A stretch of 64,000 nucleotides of DNA from Ixodes scapularis. Taxonomy: Eukaryota; Arthropoda; Arachnida; Ixodida; Ixodidae. Below are positions 11,161 to 61,465 of this stretch, one piece after another. Under the pieces are notes generated by a model. It ran no database searches. It saw nothing but the letters and a program-made list of their open reading frames with translations, and was not told where the DNA came from. The stretch covers positions 84,577,816 to 84,641,815 of the forward strand of contig NW_024609846.1 in the NCBI RefSeq assembly GCF_016920785.2. The letters run 5' to 3'. Positions within the stretch are counted from its first letter, which is position 1, and every line of letters begins with the position of its first letter. The position numbers and the translations under genes were made by a program.

Positions 11161-13689
11161 GATCGCTCGTAGCTCACTCGTTTAGCTCACTCGTAGCTAA
11201 GTTGTTTAGCACCGTACCTACGTTACTATATTAGCCCAGTTACGGAGCCGATTTCAAGAACAGTACCCCCCTCCCCTTCCCCCTACGGCCCGCCTCGACA
11301 CGCCAACGTATGGGGGGACTGTTACTATGGCACCAACTGCAGTGTATTCTATGGAATACGTGTCTCTTGAAGCACAGCGTCTAGATGGCGCTTCTCCGCA
11401 CTCTACGAAATACAGTTCTGAAACAGAAATCTAGATGGCACTTCAAACGACGGGAGGTGGACACTGAAGGAAGGTCAGGTTGGGAGTACCTTTTTTGCGG
11501 GAGTTCCTGAACTGAGTTGATCTGGCTCGTGCTAGAATGCATCGCTAGCGTCGCTCATGTTTGATCACGTGATGTGATCCGCGGAAGTAACTCGGGTCTA
11601 CTTGAGCAAGACGTTCTGCTGGCACTCGCGCAGCGTTACTAGATCAGCTCACCTGTGGAAATCCCGCGCCAATGGGGTACCTCCACCCCCCCCCCCCCCC
11701 CCCCCTACTCACTCGTCGTTTGAAGCGCCATTTCGGATTTCGTTTTAAAACTGTGTATTCAATAGAGTATGGCGAAGCGCCATCTAGAGCTGTCCTTCAA
11801 ACATATATGCATTCTTTGGGCCATAGCCTCCTCTATACTGACAAAGCCTGGCAGGTTGTCACGTGACGCGGCCGCCGAAAGTGAAAAGGTACATCGGCAG
11901 ACAAGAGGCATGTAACGGGCGCCCCGCTGCTGCGAGACGCCGAAACACACTTGTCCCGAGCGATGGAATTTTTGCGCTCATGCTTCTCGCTTTCCTCAGG
12001 CTCCCGCTTCTTTTCTCGTCGGGTTTGAAAACCATGCTTCGGATCCTAGCCTCCGCAAAAGCTGTGCGATGACTACAGGCTCCCTGAGAAATGCTCTGTG
12101 CTACCAGATCCTCGCGCTCCAAATCTGCGACCGGACACTCTGTGGCTCCGTCATCGAACTGCCAGGCTTTGTGAGTATAGAGGAGGCTATGCTTGGGCAT
12201 TCCGTAGAATACACTGCAGTTGGCATAACATCCGCCTACGAAACGGTGGCACAGCGAACAACGGTAAGCGGACCATGGGGTGGGAGGGAAAGGGGGGGGG
12301 GGGGGGGGGGGAAGGACGGGTATTGTTCGTACAGTCAAACCTGTTTATAACGAACATGCAAGAAACGGTACGATCAGTTCGATATAGCAAAAACCATTTA
12401 CAACTAACTTTTACGGTGCGTTCATTACAAGGCGAGAGCTTCTCTCTCTTTCTCATATCTTCTCTTCCGCCTTGTAATAACGCGCTAAAAAGTTTTTATT
12501 TTTTTTTCGTGCGTGCGTGCAGAGTGTATTTTTTAGCTTTGTACCCTTCTGAATGGCTTCTCTTCGCTCAATTTTGTTCGGAACTTGAGCTTTTGGAATT
12601 TTCTTTCTTCGCTATTTCTTTTTTGGGGGAAGGGCCACGCTAGAAGACGATTGTTTGCGCGTTTTTGGAACCCTTTCCGGGGGGGAAAAAGTTCAATATA
12701 GCCAATGTATTGTTCGTTATAAATAGTATTTTTTACGTGCATTTTATTGAATTTTTCCGTGAGTTCGATATCGACAATAATTCGCTGTACGTGGGTTCGT
12801 TCTAAACGGGTTTCACTGTATAAGCAGCGTCAAAGGGGGGGGGGGGGGGGGGGGCGTTTATGGGCAGTTCCGTATGTGAGTTGATCTAACGTTGGACTCG
12901 CGTCAAATCAGTGACGACAGGAGTTCCATCAAAACGCTGACGCAATACTCCTGAGACGATTTTCCGTTTCTCTGGTGTGCGAAACCAGAAAAGGTTAGGT
13001 CCCAGCCATATAACATATCCTGTATTAAAAGTGGCACACAATCTGTCGAGGGAATTCAATTGCTTTCCCTTTCGCAGGGTCCCTACTCGGCCTCATGTCC
13101 ACGTTGTCTCGAGTCTGGCGATCGAGGACCAAGTCCCGCTGCAGTCCCCTGGGACGTTCCGAGTCCCTCGTGATCTTGGGTTTCTCCGCCGCTTCGCTAC
13201 CATCCTGCAAGCTCCAAGGGGCGCCTCCAGGGGGCTCCACCTTACGCGCTGCTGTCGGTGCGGATCCCGGCAACGAGACGCCGTCCTGCGTGCAAGGGTA
13301 GACTATATATATTCGAGGTAATTTTCTGTGGCATTCCTGAAGAAAGGAGAAGTGCGCCTACACAGCTTTAATCAGCTCTCAAGCACGCCAAGACACTGAG
13401 ACAAGTGGAAGAAACTGAGGGAGAGAAGACGAGAGCGCGCGGGTACGTCCGAACGACAAGGTCTGGTTGTAATGATCAGTGGGTAGACGTAAGGCTAGCT
13501 GCCTTTGTCTCCTCTGCACTCGTCAAACGCGTTAGAATGCGGAACGCCGGCGTCTGGCGTCTACCCAGAATTCCGATGGCGAGTAGGGTTTCTTTAAATT
13601 CCGAACTTTCTCACCTCTGCCGACGTTTTCGTCGTGAATGGAGCCCTCGACGTGGGAATCGGAGCTACCGGCGTTCGCAGAGTTCTGGT
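11161..13689. other. region without a supported gene
   Basis: Apart from the pogo-like MITE and several C or G runs (11689-11705, 12293-12311, 12835-12854), nothing is recognised. The two copies of a CTATACTGACAAAGCCTGGCA/TGCCAGGCTTTGTGAGTATAG sequence at about 11833 and 12159 are inverted, so the MITE neighbourhood includes a larger palindrome. Confidence 0.5.
12332..12818. mobile_element. pogo/Tigger-like MITE with TA target duplication
   Basis: The left end CAGTCAAACCTGTTTATAAC is mirrored by the right end, which finishes TCTAAACGGGTTTCACTG. TA flanks both sides (12330-12331 and 12819-12820). CAGTnnAACC...TATAACGAA ends are characteristic of pogo/Tigger members of the Tc1/mariner superfamily. 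No transposase is present. Confidence 0.85.
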
Positions 13690-13866
13690 CGTGGCCAGAG
13701 GTCTTGGGGTAGCTCGAGATTTCTGCGTGGCCGGAGTGCTTGTCGGTTCCTGAATTCTTGGTGTGACCGTAGTTTTTGGCGTGGCCGCAGGTTTTGGCGT
13801 GGCCATAGTTTTTGGCGGGGCCGTAGTTCTTGGCGTGGCCGTAGCTTTTGGCGTTGCCAGGATGAG
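13690..13866. repeat. 18-bp tandem repeat
   Basis: Units of the form GGCCGTAGTTTTTGGCGT repeat with substitutions. Because 18 is a multiple of three it creates long repetitive frames on both strands, which I do not accept as genes. Confidence 0.8.
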
Positions 13867-16042
13867 CCGTGCCGGAGTTGAAGAGGGTTCAGCTGAAGCA
13901 TACCTGGTCGCAGGTGCGGAGTCCAGGTAGCAGGGCGTGAAACTCTGGCGCACGTCCACCCCGACTGGAGAAAAAAGCGAAAGACGCCGAATGCGTGCTC
14001 ATTAGCGGGCACGAGTAATTTCCCTGACGTTTCGGAAGGAGGTTTCGGGGCATTGGTCATAAATAGTGCCGAATGTCTAGCAGCCGCTGCTTAAAAGTGG
14101 GACGGCGGGGGGAAACAAACGGCCCCTTCGTTGTTTTGTATTTTTGACGAAGAAAAAAAAAAAGTATCGGCGTGTTGATCACATATTCTAAAATGGTGTC
14201 GCCATTTTGCGCTATCACGAGATCGGCTAGCTCTGGCGGGCCACACGATGCTGCGTTGATTTCTGAGAGGCGACGCCGAAAATTAAGCACATCGTATTTG
14301 TTATTTAAAGACGGTAACAAGTTAAAAGTCTGGCAGGTGTTCTTCGTTCAAGCGCGAGCTTTCAGCCTTTGATAACACTTGGTGGCACCCGCAGCCAGAG
14401 CCCGGCAAAAAGCAACAAGCTTGTGACGGAGGCGCAGCCTCTACTGGCTCAAGGTCTTAATCTACCCTTTAGCCTGTCATCGACAGGCTCAAGATTGATT
14501 CACGCATTTGCAACGGTTACTGTCACTAATGTGTGGACAGCCAGAACCCTGCTTACGTTGCTACGGTGGCCATTCCGAACAGAGGGAAATGGCGTGCACA
14601 GCTCTAATCGGCATCCTTCATTATATATCGTTCTAAGCTGAGACTGCAACCAATGCCACAAGCACAAGAGCTCGAGCTCGCTACTTTGAAACGTTCTTTC
14701 GGAGAACGAGCGCTCACGCTAGAAATGCCCGTGTCAAAGAGAGTAGCGGGGGCTAGTTCGCGCTTTAAGCTTTGGCTCTAGACTCAACTTAAGGGTGGAC
14801 GGAGTATAGAACGAGCACGGCGTCTCAGCTACGGTAGGGTGAGCTGGAGGGAGAGGTGTGCTCACACTCTCTGTGTGCTCATTGCCTGGTTCCGGCGTAG
14901 TAGGCTGAAAGTTATGGCGTGGGTGTTCTTTGCTTCTCCGCATTGTGGCAAAAACGGCACTTGTGCATGATCTGCACGGCGGCACTGATGCTATCCATCA
15001 AGTTACACATAGCACACGTAATTTTGTTCTAGCAAATTAGGGACTTTGTTATCTATACAACCAGAAAGAAAAGAAGACATAGGGGAATCGGTGTAGAGTG
15101 CGTTCATACACACGCGCGCTTTTGCTTATGTGGTGACATCACAGTCATTGTTCTGCCCAACCGTGTTTTTAGTCATTTTGAAGTGCGCACCATTAGGTGT
15201 CATTCAGCTCGAGCGCGTAGCTTTGGCTAATGCATAGACGCCATTTTACCGCCTGATGGTGAATTTTACTGGGCATTTTGGAGCGCGCAGGGATCAGTTG
15301 ACCAGATCCGGACTGGAGCACACGATCCGAACGGGACCGCGCCGCCTACGGATCCCCCGTGGAACATGACCACTGCTCCGGGATCGGCGGATGCCTTCCC
15401 GTCATTCATATTCCCGGAAATCCTCTTTCTGCGGCCTCCGCGGTCGTTTCGAAGACGTTTTCGCAATCGCGGCGCTAACACGTGTTCGACGCACGAGCGG
15501 CAGGAATGGCTCAGGCGCTTCAAGCAAAATTGCCGGAATGCCCGTAGCGCGGCCCTTCTCTTCTCTTTCCTGGAAAACGGTCCGGCTGTCGAGCCAAGGG
15601 GTAAGCAAGTGGCCATTACGAATTCTTCTGATGTCGAGACAATCTAGGAGCCCAGCCCGCGACGTGCTTCTTCTTCTGAGGCGAGATGGGCGAGATCAGG
15701 CAAGATGTTCCACGAGAAAGGAAGTCACGTGTATGCGCCGAGGGCTGGCCCGACTGGCTTCCAGTTGAATCCGCCGAAATCGTGGGAGCGACTTTTCTCG
15801 GATCCAGATCGAGATCTGGAGCGGAAGCTAATCCAAAACGACCAGTGAAACACGCCCGTCTCGATCCCGATCGCCCAGTGAAATAGGCTCGCTCCCGAAA
15901 AGTCGATCCCGGCGCGCTCCAAAACGACCAATGGCATTCGCCATGAGTCACAAACCGAGTGCGCCAGAGCTTCACGAGCTGGCACATTCAGGGCAACAAT
16001 GGATGTCTTCACCCTGAGACAGACATACATCTAGGCACCCTA
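13867..16042. other. region without a supported gene
   Basis: A dispersed repeat piece at 14590-14720 resembles 29880-29960. Near 15790-15900 the motif GGATCCAGATCGAGATC and variants recur. No gene is recognised. Confidence 0.45.
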
Positions 16043-16285
16043 GATCGGTGGCGGAGTGGGCTAGCGCACACCAACTTGGAGCACGTGGAGCGAAAGCTCG
16101 TGCTGCAGAACCCAGGGATCCTGGGCTAAATCCCCACCCCTGCCCGTTTCGATCTGGATGAGCATCGTACCGGCTTGAGGTAGTGTATCACTACTGCGTG
16201 GTGCGCGTTAAGGACCCCAGTCTAGCGGTTGTACTGCACTGGCTAGATTGCTAATCTACAGCGAGTGACTCGTCACAACTTTGAA
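16043..16285 (+). mobile_element. tRNA-derived SINE (Ruka-like), copy A
   Basis: Starts GATCGGTGGCGGAGTGGGCTAG and carries the same body as copy B, including GCTCGTGCTGCAGAACCCAG, GTTTCGATCTGGATGAGCAT and GTATCACTACTGCGTGGTGC. It is inverted relative to copy B, about 400 bases away. Confidence 0.88.
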
Positions 16286-16697
16286 ATGGCTCACCAACTA
16301 CATGCTGTATAAATATCCACACAACCCCAATTATTTAAAAGAAGACAACTACCTGAGCCGCGCCCCTTCATGTTTTTACATGGATAGGCATCGTACAGGT
16401 GTGCGGTCCTGTAATCACAGTAGCGTGGAGCACATTAGAGACTTCAGTTTAAGTCTCACACCGCACTGGGTAAGTTATCCCTTCACAATGTCGAACCATT
16501 AGCCACCGAATCTCAGAGGCAGATTGCCCTCAGGCTTTTTAATCGTTCACGAAACCCGATTTTTTTCCTTCATATATATTACTAAAGTGAAAGATGGAAA
16601 TTATGAAGAGCTTTGTGCGAAGAAGAAAAAATGTTGGGTTGTGGTTATGTTTATACAGCCTGAACTTAGTTTGCCTCAACGGGCGACTTGTCTCTCA

Positions 16698-16922
16698 GCT
16701 GTGTGTGAGTAATTTATCCAGTGCAGTACAACCCTTAGTGTGAGGTCTTTAACGTGCACCACGCAGTAGTGATACACTACCGCACGCCGGTACGATGCTC
16801 ATCCAGATCGAAACGGGCAGGGGTGGGGTGGGGATTGAACCCAGGATCCCGGGGTTCTGCAGCGCGAGCTTTCGCTCCACGTGCTCCAAGCTGCGGTGCG
16901 CTAACCCACTCGGCCACCGATC
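16698..16922 (-). mobile_element. tRNA-derived SINE (Ruka-like), copy B
   Basis: Read on the minus strand it starts GATCGGTGGCCGAGTGGGTTAG, has GGATCCTGGGTTCAATCCCC (a B-box-like sequence) and then the CTGCCCGTTTCGATCTGGAT body and GTATCACTACTGCGTGGTGC. This is the best-preserved head of the four copies, with tRNA-like A and B boxes. Confidence 0.88.
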
Positions 16923-17517
16923 TTTTTTTTTCTTTTAATGCGTTAGCATTAGCACGCTCGTTTTGACGAAAACCCGGTGGTGTCTCTCGTTTGTCAGTTC
17001 TCGCGTGCGACGCTCGCATTGGCTCGAAGCGCTGACGAGAGCACGCGTCAACCTCTCCCTCTTTTCCCGGCGCTGACAAACTGACAGACACCGTGTTTTC
17101 GTCAAAACGAGCCCTTCCGTTTTTGACAAAGTCACGCGCACAGCTTGCGTGGAGCCAAAGAGGAGAAGGCGACGCGTGACACACCCTAGATGACGAAACC
17201 GTAGTGCTGAATGGGACGGCTAATTCAGAGAAGGACAAAGTTGGAAACAGATTGGAAGCGAGTGCTGCGTCAGCGCTCGACTTGAATGAAGTCAAGTAAG
17301 AGCCGAACGTTGACGCGATTGTTTTGTCCAATCTGTGTCCAGCGCTGCATTCTCGCGTGACGCCATTTGCTTCAGCACCACGGCTTTCTTATCTAAGAGT
17401 TGTCGCGCCGCGGCGCAGTGGAAGGCGGGCGTGCTCAGTTGCCGCTCTGCTGTCGCCGGTTGTTTTTCACTCTGGGTGTCCGTAGTAGCGGGTACAAAAA
17501 AGGGGTGAAAAAAATTA

Positions 17518-17749
17518 CAGGAAGATCCATTGGTGGATTATTCTTGGGGAATCCTTTAGCATAACCCTTGGGAAACGCTAACACTGACGTGTAACGAGGC
17601 CAAAAAAAAATAAAAGCAGAAAAAATAAAGGAAGCAAAATAGAAAAAAAGTGAAAGGGTTAGCGTTAGCGTTTTTCAAAGGGGGATGTGTGAGGCGTTTC
17701 CAAGGGTCATGCTAACGTATTGCCAAAGAATCCACCAATAGATCATCCC
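17518..17749. mobile_element. short TIR element
   Basis: GGAAGATCCATTGGTGGATT at the left is mirrored at the right by AATCCACCAATAGATCATCCC. CCTTGGGAAACGCTAAC and GTTTCCAAGGGTCATGCTAAC recur inside. It has no coding frame. Confidence 0.65.
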
Positions 17750-18137
17750 GTTTTTTTTTTTTTCATTGTATGGCAAAACATTTTGGCACCATCAATTGTT
17801 TTATTTACAATTTACATTGCATATTCATTCTACTTTCAACTTTTCAATGTTCGATCTAATTGGTAATTCTAAACACATTGTCTACTCGCTATATCGCACT
17901 TTAAAAAGGAGGCCAGTTTCAATTTTTCGCATCCTCCAATCGAAAACTGTTTCCTTTAGAAGAGGGTCTTTAGCAAACTCGTCCACTCCAACTCTGGTGG
18001 AAAATCAGCGAAGGCTCTTCAGGTTTGTTTCAATATATTTTTATATATTTCTTAATATTATTGCTGACAATTATCGTATCAAACCTACTACCAAGCAAAA
18101 CCCGTTTTGCTTCAAGTCCGTACTTCGTCGTTCTGAT

Positions 18138-19165
18138 TAAAATGTGCCAGACAAGGAAAGATATCGCCATCGCTTTATGGCTTGCATCCAAGGTAGCGAA
18201 TCGTCATCGCCTCCCTCTGTAGCTGCTAATGCCTGTTCAAAAGTGCGCTTAATGTTTTGACTCTCAGGGTTCCATTTTCTCTTAAATGCTGATAGAGATC
18301 TGCTGTGCTGCTTTCTGGTGGTCTTTCTCACAAAAAGTTTTTTTTTTTGTTCTCTTCCAGCCGACTTCAGTTGTGTTGGGAACCTGGGGCAGTTTTCCCC
18401 GCTGTTAAGACTTCCGCAACCTCGGTTTGTCTGATAAGTGTAGCATTCAACGATGTTTTCTCTTTGGTAGCCGGCATGGCATTCCTTGTCGCATCTTCAG
18501 CCTCAGTGGCATGCATGATATGTTTATTAAGCTCTTCGTCTGCAATGAACGCCCCTGCGACTCTGGCGTACGTTTTCACACATTCGTCATCACTATGTCC
18601 AAATCGGAAACACTTCGGACATTTCGGAACTCGATGCTCCGTCTTATGTGTCCCGTGCGTTTACAGCGTAAACAGAGCGGCGCACGACCTGGGATGACGA
18701 TCAGCGCTGTTCCGCCAATTATCTTCATCTGGTGTCGTACGTTTTCAATGTTTACGCCTGTCTTCAGTTCCATTCGGGCTAATCTGGTTGTCGACTTCAC
18801 ACCTTCGAAACCTTCAGCACGCCACGTTTCCCCTGCAAGTTCACTCACGTTCCCGTAAGGATCCGAGACCTTACATGCAACCTCGTCGGGTGCATGGACG
18901 GGCACCCAGTGCAGTCTGAGGCACACTTCAGTGCTGTTGGGGTCGAGTACCAAACACTTCAGGTTTTTTTGTTTTTTTTTTCTACTTTGAGTTCTTTGGC
19001 TTCCATCACCCGCTGCTTTGCCGCTGCAGATAGAAGGGTCAGCATGCATACGTGATTAATCTGGTAGGATCCAAAGGCGGCGATTTCCTTCAAGACATCG
19101 CACCTTCCAAGCTCCTCTCAGCAGTTCTCAATCATAAGAGCGTCCTCGGAGGTTACAATGTAAAA
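18138..19165 (-). pseudogene. LINE ORF1 (gag-like) remnant, frameshifted
   Basis: Three minus-strand frames in succession (about 19165-18576, 18579-18367 and 18331-18137) make up one damaged protein. The first holds LHWVPVHAPDEVACKVSDPY, the conserved GETWRAEGFEGVKSTTRLAR stretch and then CLRCKRTGHIRR, a CCHC-type zinc knuckle that has lost later residues. The second begins VKTYARVAGAFIADEE. This pattern is familiar from gag-like proteins of tick non-LTR retrotransposons. No reverse transcriptase follows. Confidence 0.75.
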
Positions 19166-19169
19166 ACAC

Positions 19170-20708
19170 TGAGTTTAGCGCAGCAGTTCTCGTGATCAGT
19201 GTTGGCAGAATAACTTTCTATTCACCATTTGAGGCAAAAGACGATGATCCGCGATCATGGAAAGCCTTTAAAACCGCTCCTTAGGAGCTCTTTTTTTTTT
19301 TTTTTTTTTTTCGAACGTCCGACTTTTTTGGCGCCTCAGAGACGCTTCCGGCCGCCGATCCCCCTGTGTTTGTAAGAATTACAACCTACTTCGCTTGTTG
19401 AAGGACGTTTGAAAGAGGGAAATACTATTCAACGCCACCGCTCTGCGCCAGGGTGAGAGCCCGGCCACTTAACCTTACACAGGTACATTTTTCTCATCTC
19501 TCCACCAAAAGGCTAAGCCCGTCTCCATACCTAGAAAACGCATAGCATCAGATAGCTATTTTGACAGCAATTCAGTATTGTGCGTTTTTTAAGTAATTTT
19601 AGTAAGGGGGCGCCGGTGCATTCATTAGTGGAGACGGTGCAAGATTCTACGAAGGCGTCCGATTTTTTTCATGAACACACTAAAAAAAGGATATATTATT
19701 ATACCTCTTGTCCCATATAATACACCCCAAAACTTCAGTGGGACGTACAGCGCACTGACGTTGAATAGACTATATTAACTTTCACGAGTGGTTTGATAGC
19801 CAAGTTGTACAACTTGTTAAAATAGGTAATGTAAGTATGACTAGATGCGAAAAACGTATCCGGGGCTTTTTTGGCCCTACTGCAAAACTTCAGTGTTTTT
19901 TTTTTCTTTAGTCTTTGATACGTACTTTAGTTGTTTAATATGGTCTATCGCACCCTCATCAAGCCTCTCGTAAAAGTTGGGGCCGCCAGTTCGACTTCAT
20001 GTACGCTGTACGTCGACCTGACGTTTTGGGGTGTCGGATATGTGACAAGGGGTGTAATGGCTAAACCGTTTTTTTAAGATTGAGAATAGCAGCATGCGAC
20101 AGGTTGTCCCTCAGCAGCCCTTAGTTGAACTGCTCAATTCTCGTATTTATTTTTCAGGTACTAAGGTTCTCATGAAGGCCCGAGTTCATTCTCGGAGCAG
20201 GAGACCGTTACAAAAAATAAGGTAAAGTGCAATGGGTAAAAAATCTGCCAGCAGCTGCATGCGATTGAGTACTGGTGGCCGCCATCAATACCAGATGATC
20301 CCAGCACATGCAACGACGCAGCAAAAAGGCTCGCGATTCTCGGCAGAAATTTCGATCAGGTTCGTTGACTACACCATCTACTTCCGTCCTGGATCTCTGG
20401 ATTGAATCGATGCAGGCAATAAGCACACCTCCCCTTTCACCCACCCCCGCTATGGTGTCCCGCGCGTGCAAGCAGGTACGTCATGCATGCTGGGGAGTGC
20501 TTGTTCACGTGGTGCACTGGCGAACATATGACTTGCTTGCAATCGAGCAGCGGGCCCCGTAAAAAAAAGATGTGCCGCCTTGGCAGACTGTGAAACGCGA
20601 ACACATTTAGACGCCCCTGGGTGTACACGCACTGCAATTCGTTCTTTAAATATTCTAGCCAGTGTGAAAGGAAACTGACATTTCCCTTTAACGGTGTGTA
20701 CAGTCTTA
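19170..20708. other. no gene recognised
   Basis: AT-rich sequence with T runs (19291-19311) and no recognisable gene or element boundary. Confidence 0.5.
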
Positions 20709-21226
20709 TACCCTAGTTACACGGGCACCCATAACCGTAGTTAAACTTAAGATTGGCTAAAGTCAAACCTAACTTCAGCTATAGGGTGCCCTACAACCCG
20801 CGTTTCACGGGAACCCTTAACCGCAGTTAACTCACCTTCAAATGCTATTACCCGGTACCGCAGTTACCGCAATATACTCTCGGATAGCTATATCAGAAGA
20901 AGTGAAGAATGCACGTGCACAGCTTTGATGGGTGCTCAAGATGCTCAAGCGCGCGTGTGGTAACTGTGGCTTAGCGTAACTGCATTTTTAGTATGGTGGT
21001 GTAACAAAGGTTTAAAACTGGGGTATAGTTGGCACTAACCGCTAACCATACTTAAACATAACTGCACTTTAGAATGCCCGTCGGACACCCTTGACCGCAG
21101 TTAAGTCTCACCTGTTACAGAGAAATTCGATTGAGGGTGCCCGTGTAACACTTGCTCCTTAACCGCAGTTCATTGTGACTGAGGTATGGCTTAACTGCGG
21201 TCACGGGTACCCGGATAACTAGGATA
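20709..21226. mobile_element. non-autonomous TIR element, about 520 bp
   Basis: The left end TACCCTAGTTACACGGGCAC is mirrored by the right end GGGTACCCGGATAACTAGGATA. Sub-terminal repeats of AACCGCAGTTAA occur in both orientations throughout. It has no coding frame. Confidence 0.8.
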
Positions 21227-22758
21227 CTCTCATGTCTCGCTAATAGGAAGCTTTAGAACAGCGCACTCTAAAACTTTGCGTACGCAAAGAATAGCGTCGT
21301 CGCCACTGCGCATGTGCCGAGCGCTAACCACGTTTCGCGCTTTGCGTGTGCTACTTTAGCGTACGTTATTTTTCGGAAATTGCGTGCGTACGAAAAGAGT
21401 CTTTGCGCTCCTCCAAGGAGGATTCGTGATGAGAAGTTGGCTAAAGCCAAGACGTCCACAGTCGAAAAATGGCGGCTCCCAGGACAATGGCTGAGGCCGC
21501 TTTGACGGCGTCGTGAGGGCGACGTCGGCGGCATTCTCTCGACTGAGATATTGAATATGGGACGACATTGCAGTCGGTTTGGAAAAGCCAGTAAGGTGGA
21601 CAACGATCACCAACAACTTGATGCTTGCGACGCACAAAAATTTCTCGGCAAAGGTATGGTGTGCGAAGGTCAGTACACGAGAGCTCTCTTGTCGAGGCGA
21701 CGCAGGCGGACAGGACCGGTCGACCGCTCGCGCCGCATTCTCATGTTTGAACAAATTTAAAATGTTACTCTGGACCAGAAAAACTTAAAAAAAAATAAAG
21801 TTACAGCATCTCGTGCGTGAAGTAAAAATCGTGACTCTATATTGGTGGCGTTGCAAGCGCGAAATGCTTGGGCTTCTGCGTCGTGGCGAGAAACGGTATA
21901 CTCTAAAACTCTCTTGCATAGCGTGCGCTAATGCGTGCGCTAAAACTGCATGCGTGATTCTAATGCATGCAATCTCCCCCCCTCCCCCAAAAAATCATCC
22001 ATAATTTGTGTTGTCCACATTACCGAGACAAAATGCATATATTTTTTCAGTTTGTCCCCGAAAATTGTGTCCATATAGCGGGCTATCCATATTAAGAAGC
22101 TCTATTAAGGAGATATGAGTGCATTAGCAGCGAGATGTTTCGGTGGCGCCCTCTTATGGTTTCCGTTCGTGACGCCACGACCAGGACTTGCCTCGCCGTA
22201 ACGTCACAACTTGTTACCCTGGCTACTTACTATCAGTTGCGACGACAAGCTTCAGCACAGTGGGGACTCGGAGGCATCATATTCTGAAACTAACACCGTC
22301 GAAGTTAAGTCCCTGACAATGCTCTTACGCTCGTGGCTTGGCCAATCGGGGAAAGCCAGGTAAGCCAATCAAAGCGACACTTTTGGTCGCGCACGTTGTT
22401 AACAGTTGGCAGTAGCTGCTAAGCACACTGAAGCGTGATTGAGGTTTAGGATGCCCGTCGTGCCAGTTGCGTCACTAACCGGGGGGGGGGGGGGGGGGGG
22501 GGGGGGTCGCGGTGGGCCACTGCGTCGGGCACTCTTAACAACAGTTGAGTCTGACAATTCTTTTACCACTCAAACCACATCACTGTCCGCGGTTGATGCC
22601 ACCCGCCGTCCTGCTTCACCATACGTTGGTCGAGAAAAACGCCTGTGATTAGTGTTTCGAGTACATCCCGCTGCAGTATACCATGCACCCGGAGTCCACT
22701 GATAGCATGCATGGCATTGTTATTTGAGGCAAGCCCGAGGATTGCCGTCGGTTCGTAC
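21227..22758. other. no gene recognised; expected position of the next HFM1 exon
   Basis: Exon 23 ends in phase 1 just right of this span, so a following coding exon is expected here or further left. I could not identify it. A G run of about 26 bases lies at 22481-22506. Confidence 0.5.

Positions 22759-61465
<38,707 letters not shown>

Noticed and set aside
10570..11177. Minus-strand frames of 172 and 198 codons
   Set aside because: Two registers are open at once in GC-rich DNA with no recognisable motif, which indicates base composition rather than coding.
13405..14060. Arginine- or proline/threonine-rich frames on both strands
   Set aside because: They follow an 18-bp tandem repeat and have no domain, start context or splice signals.
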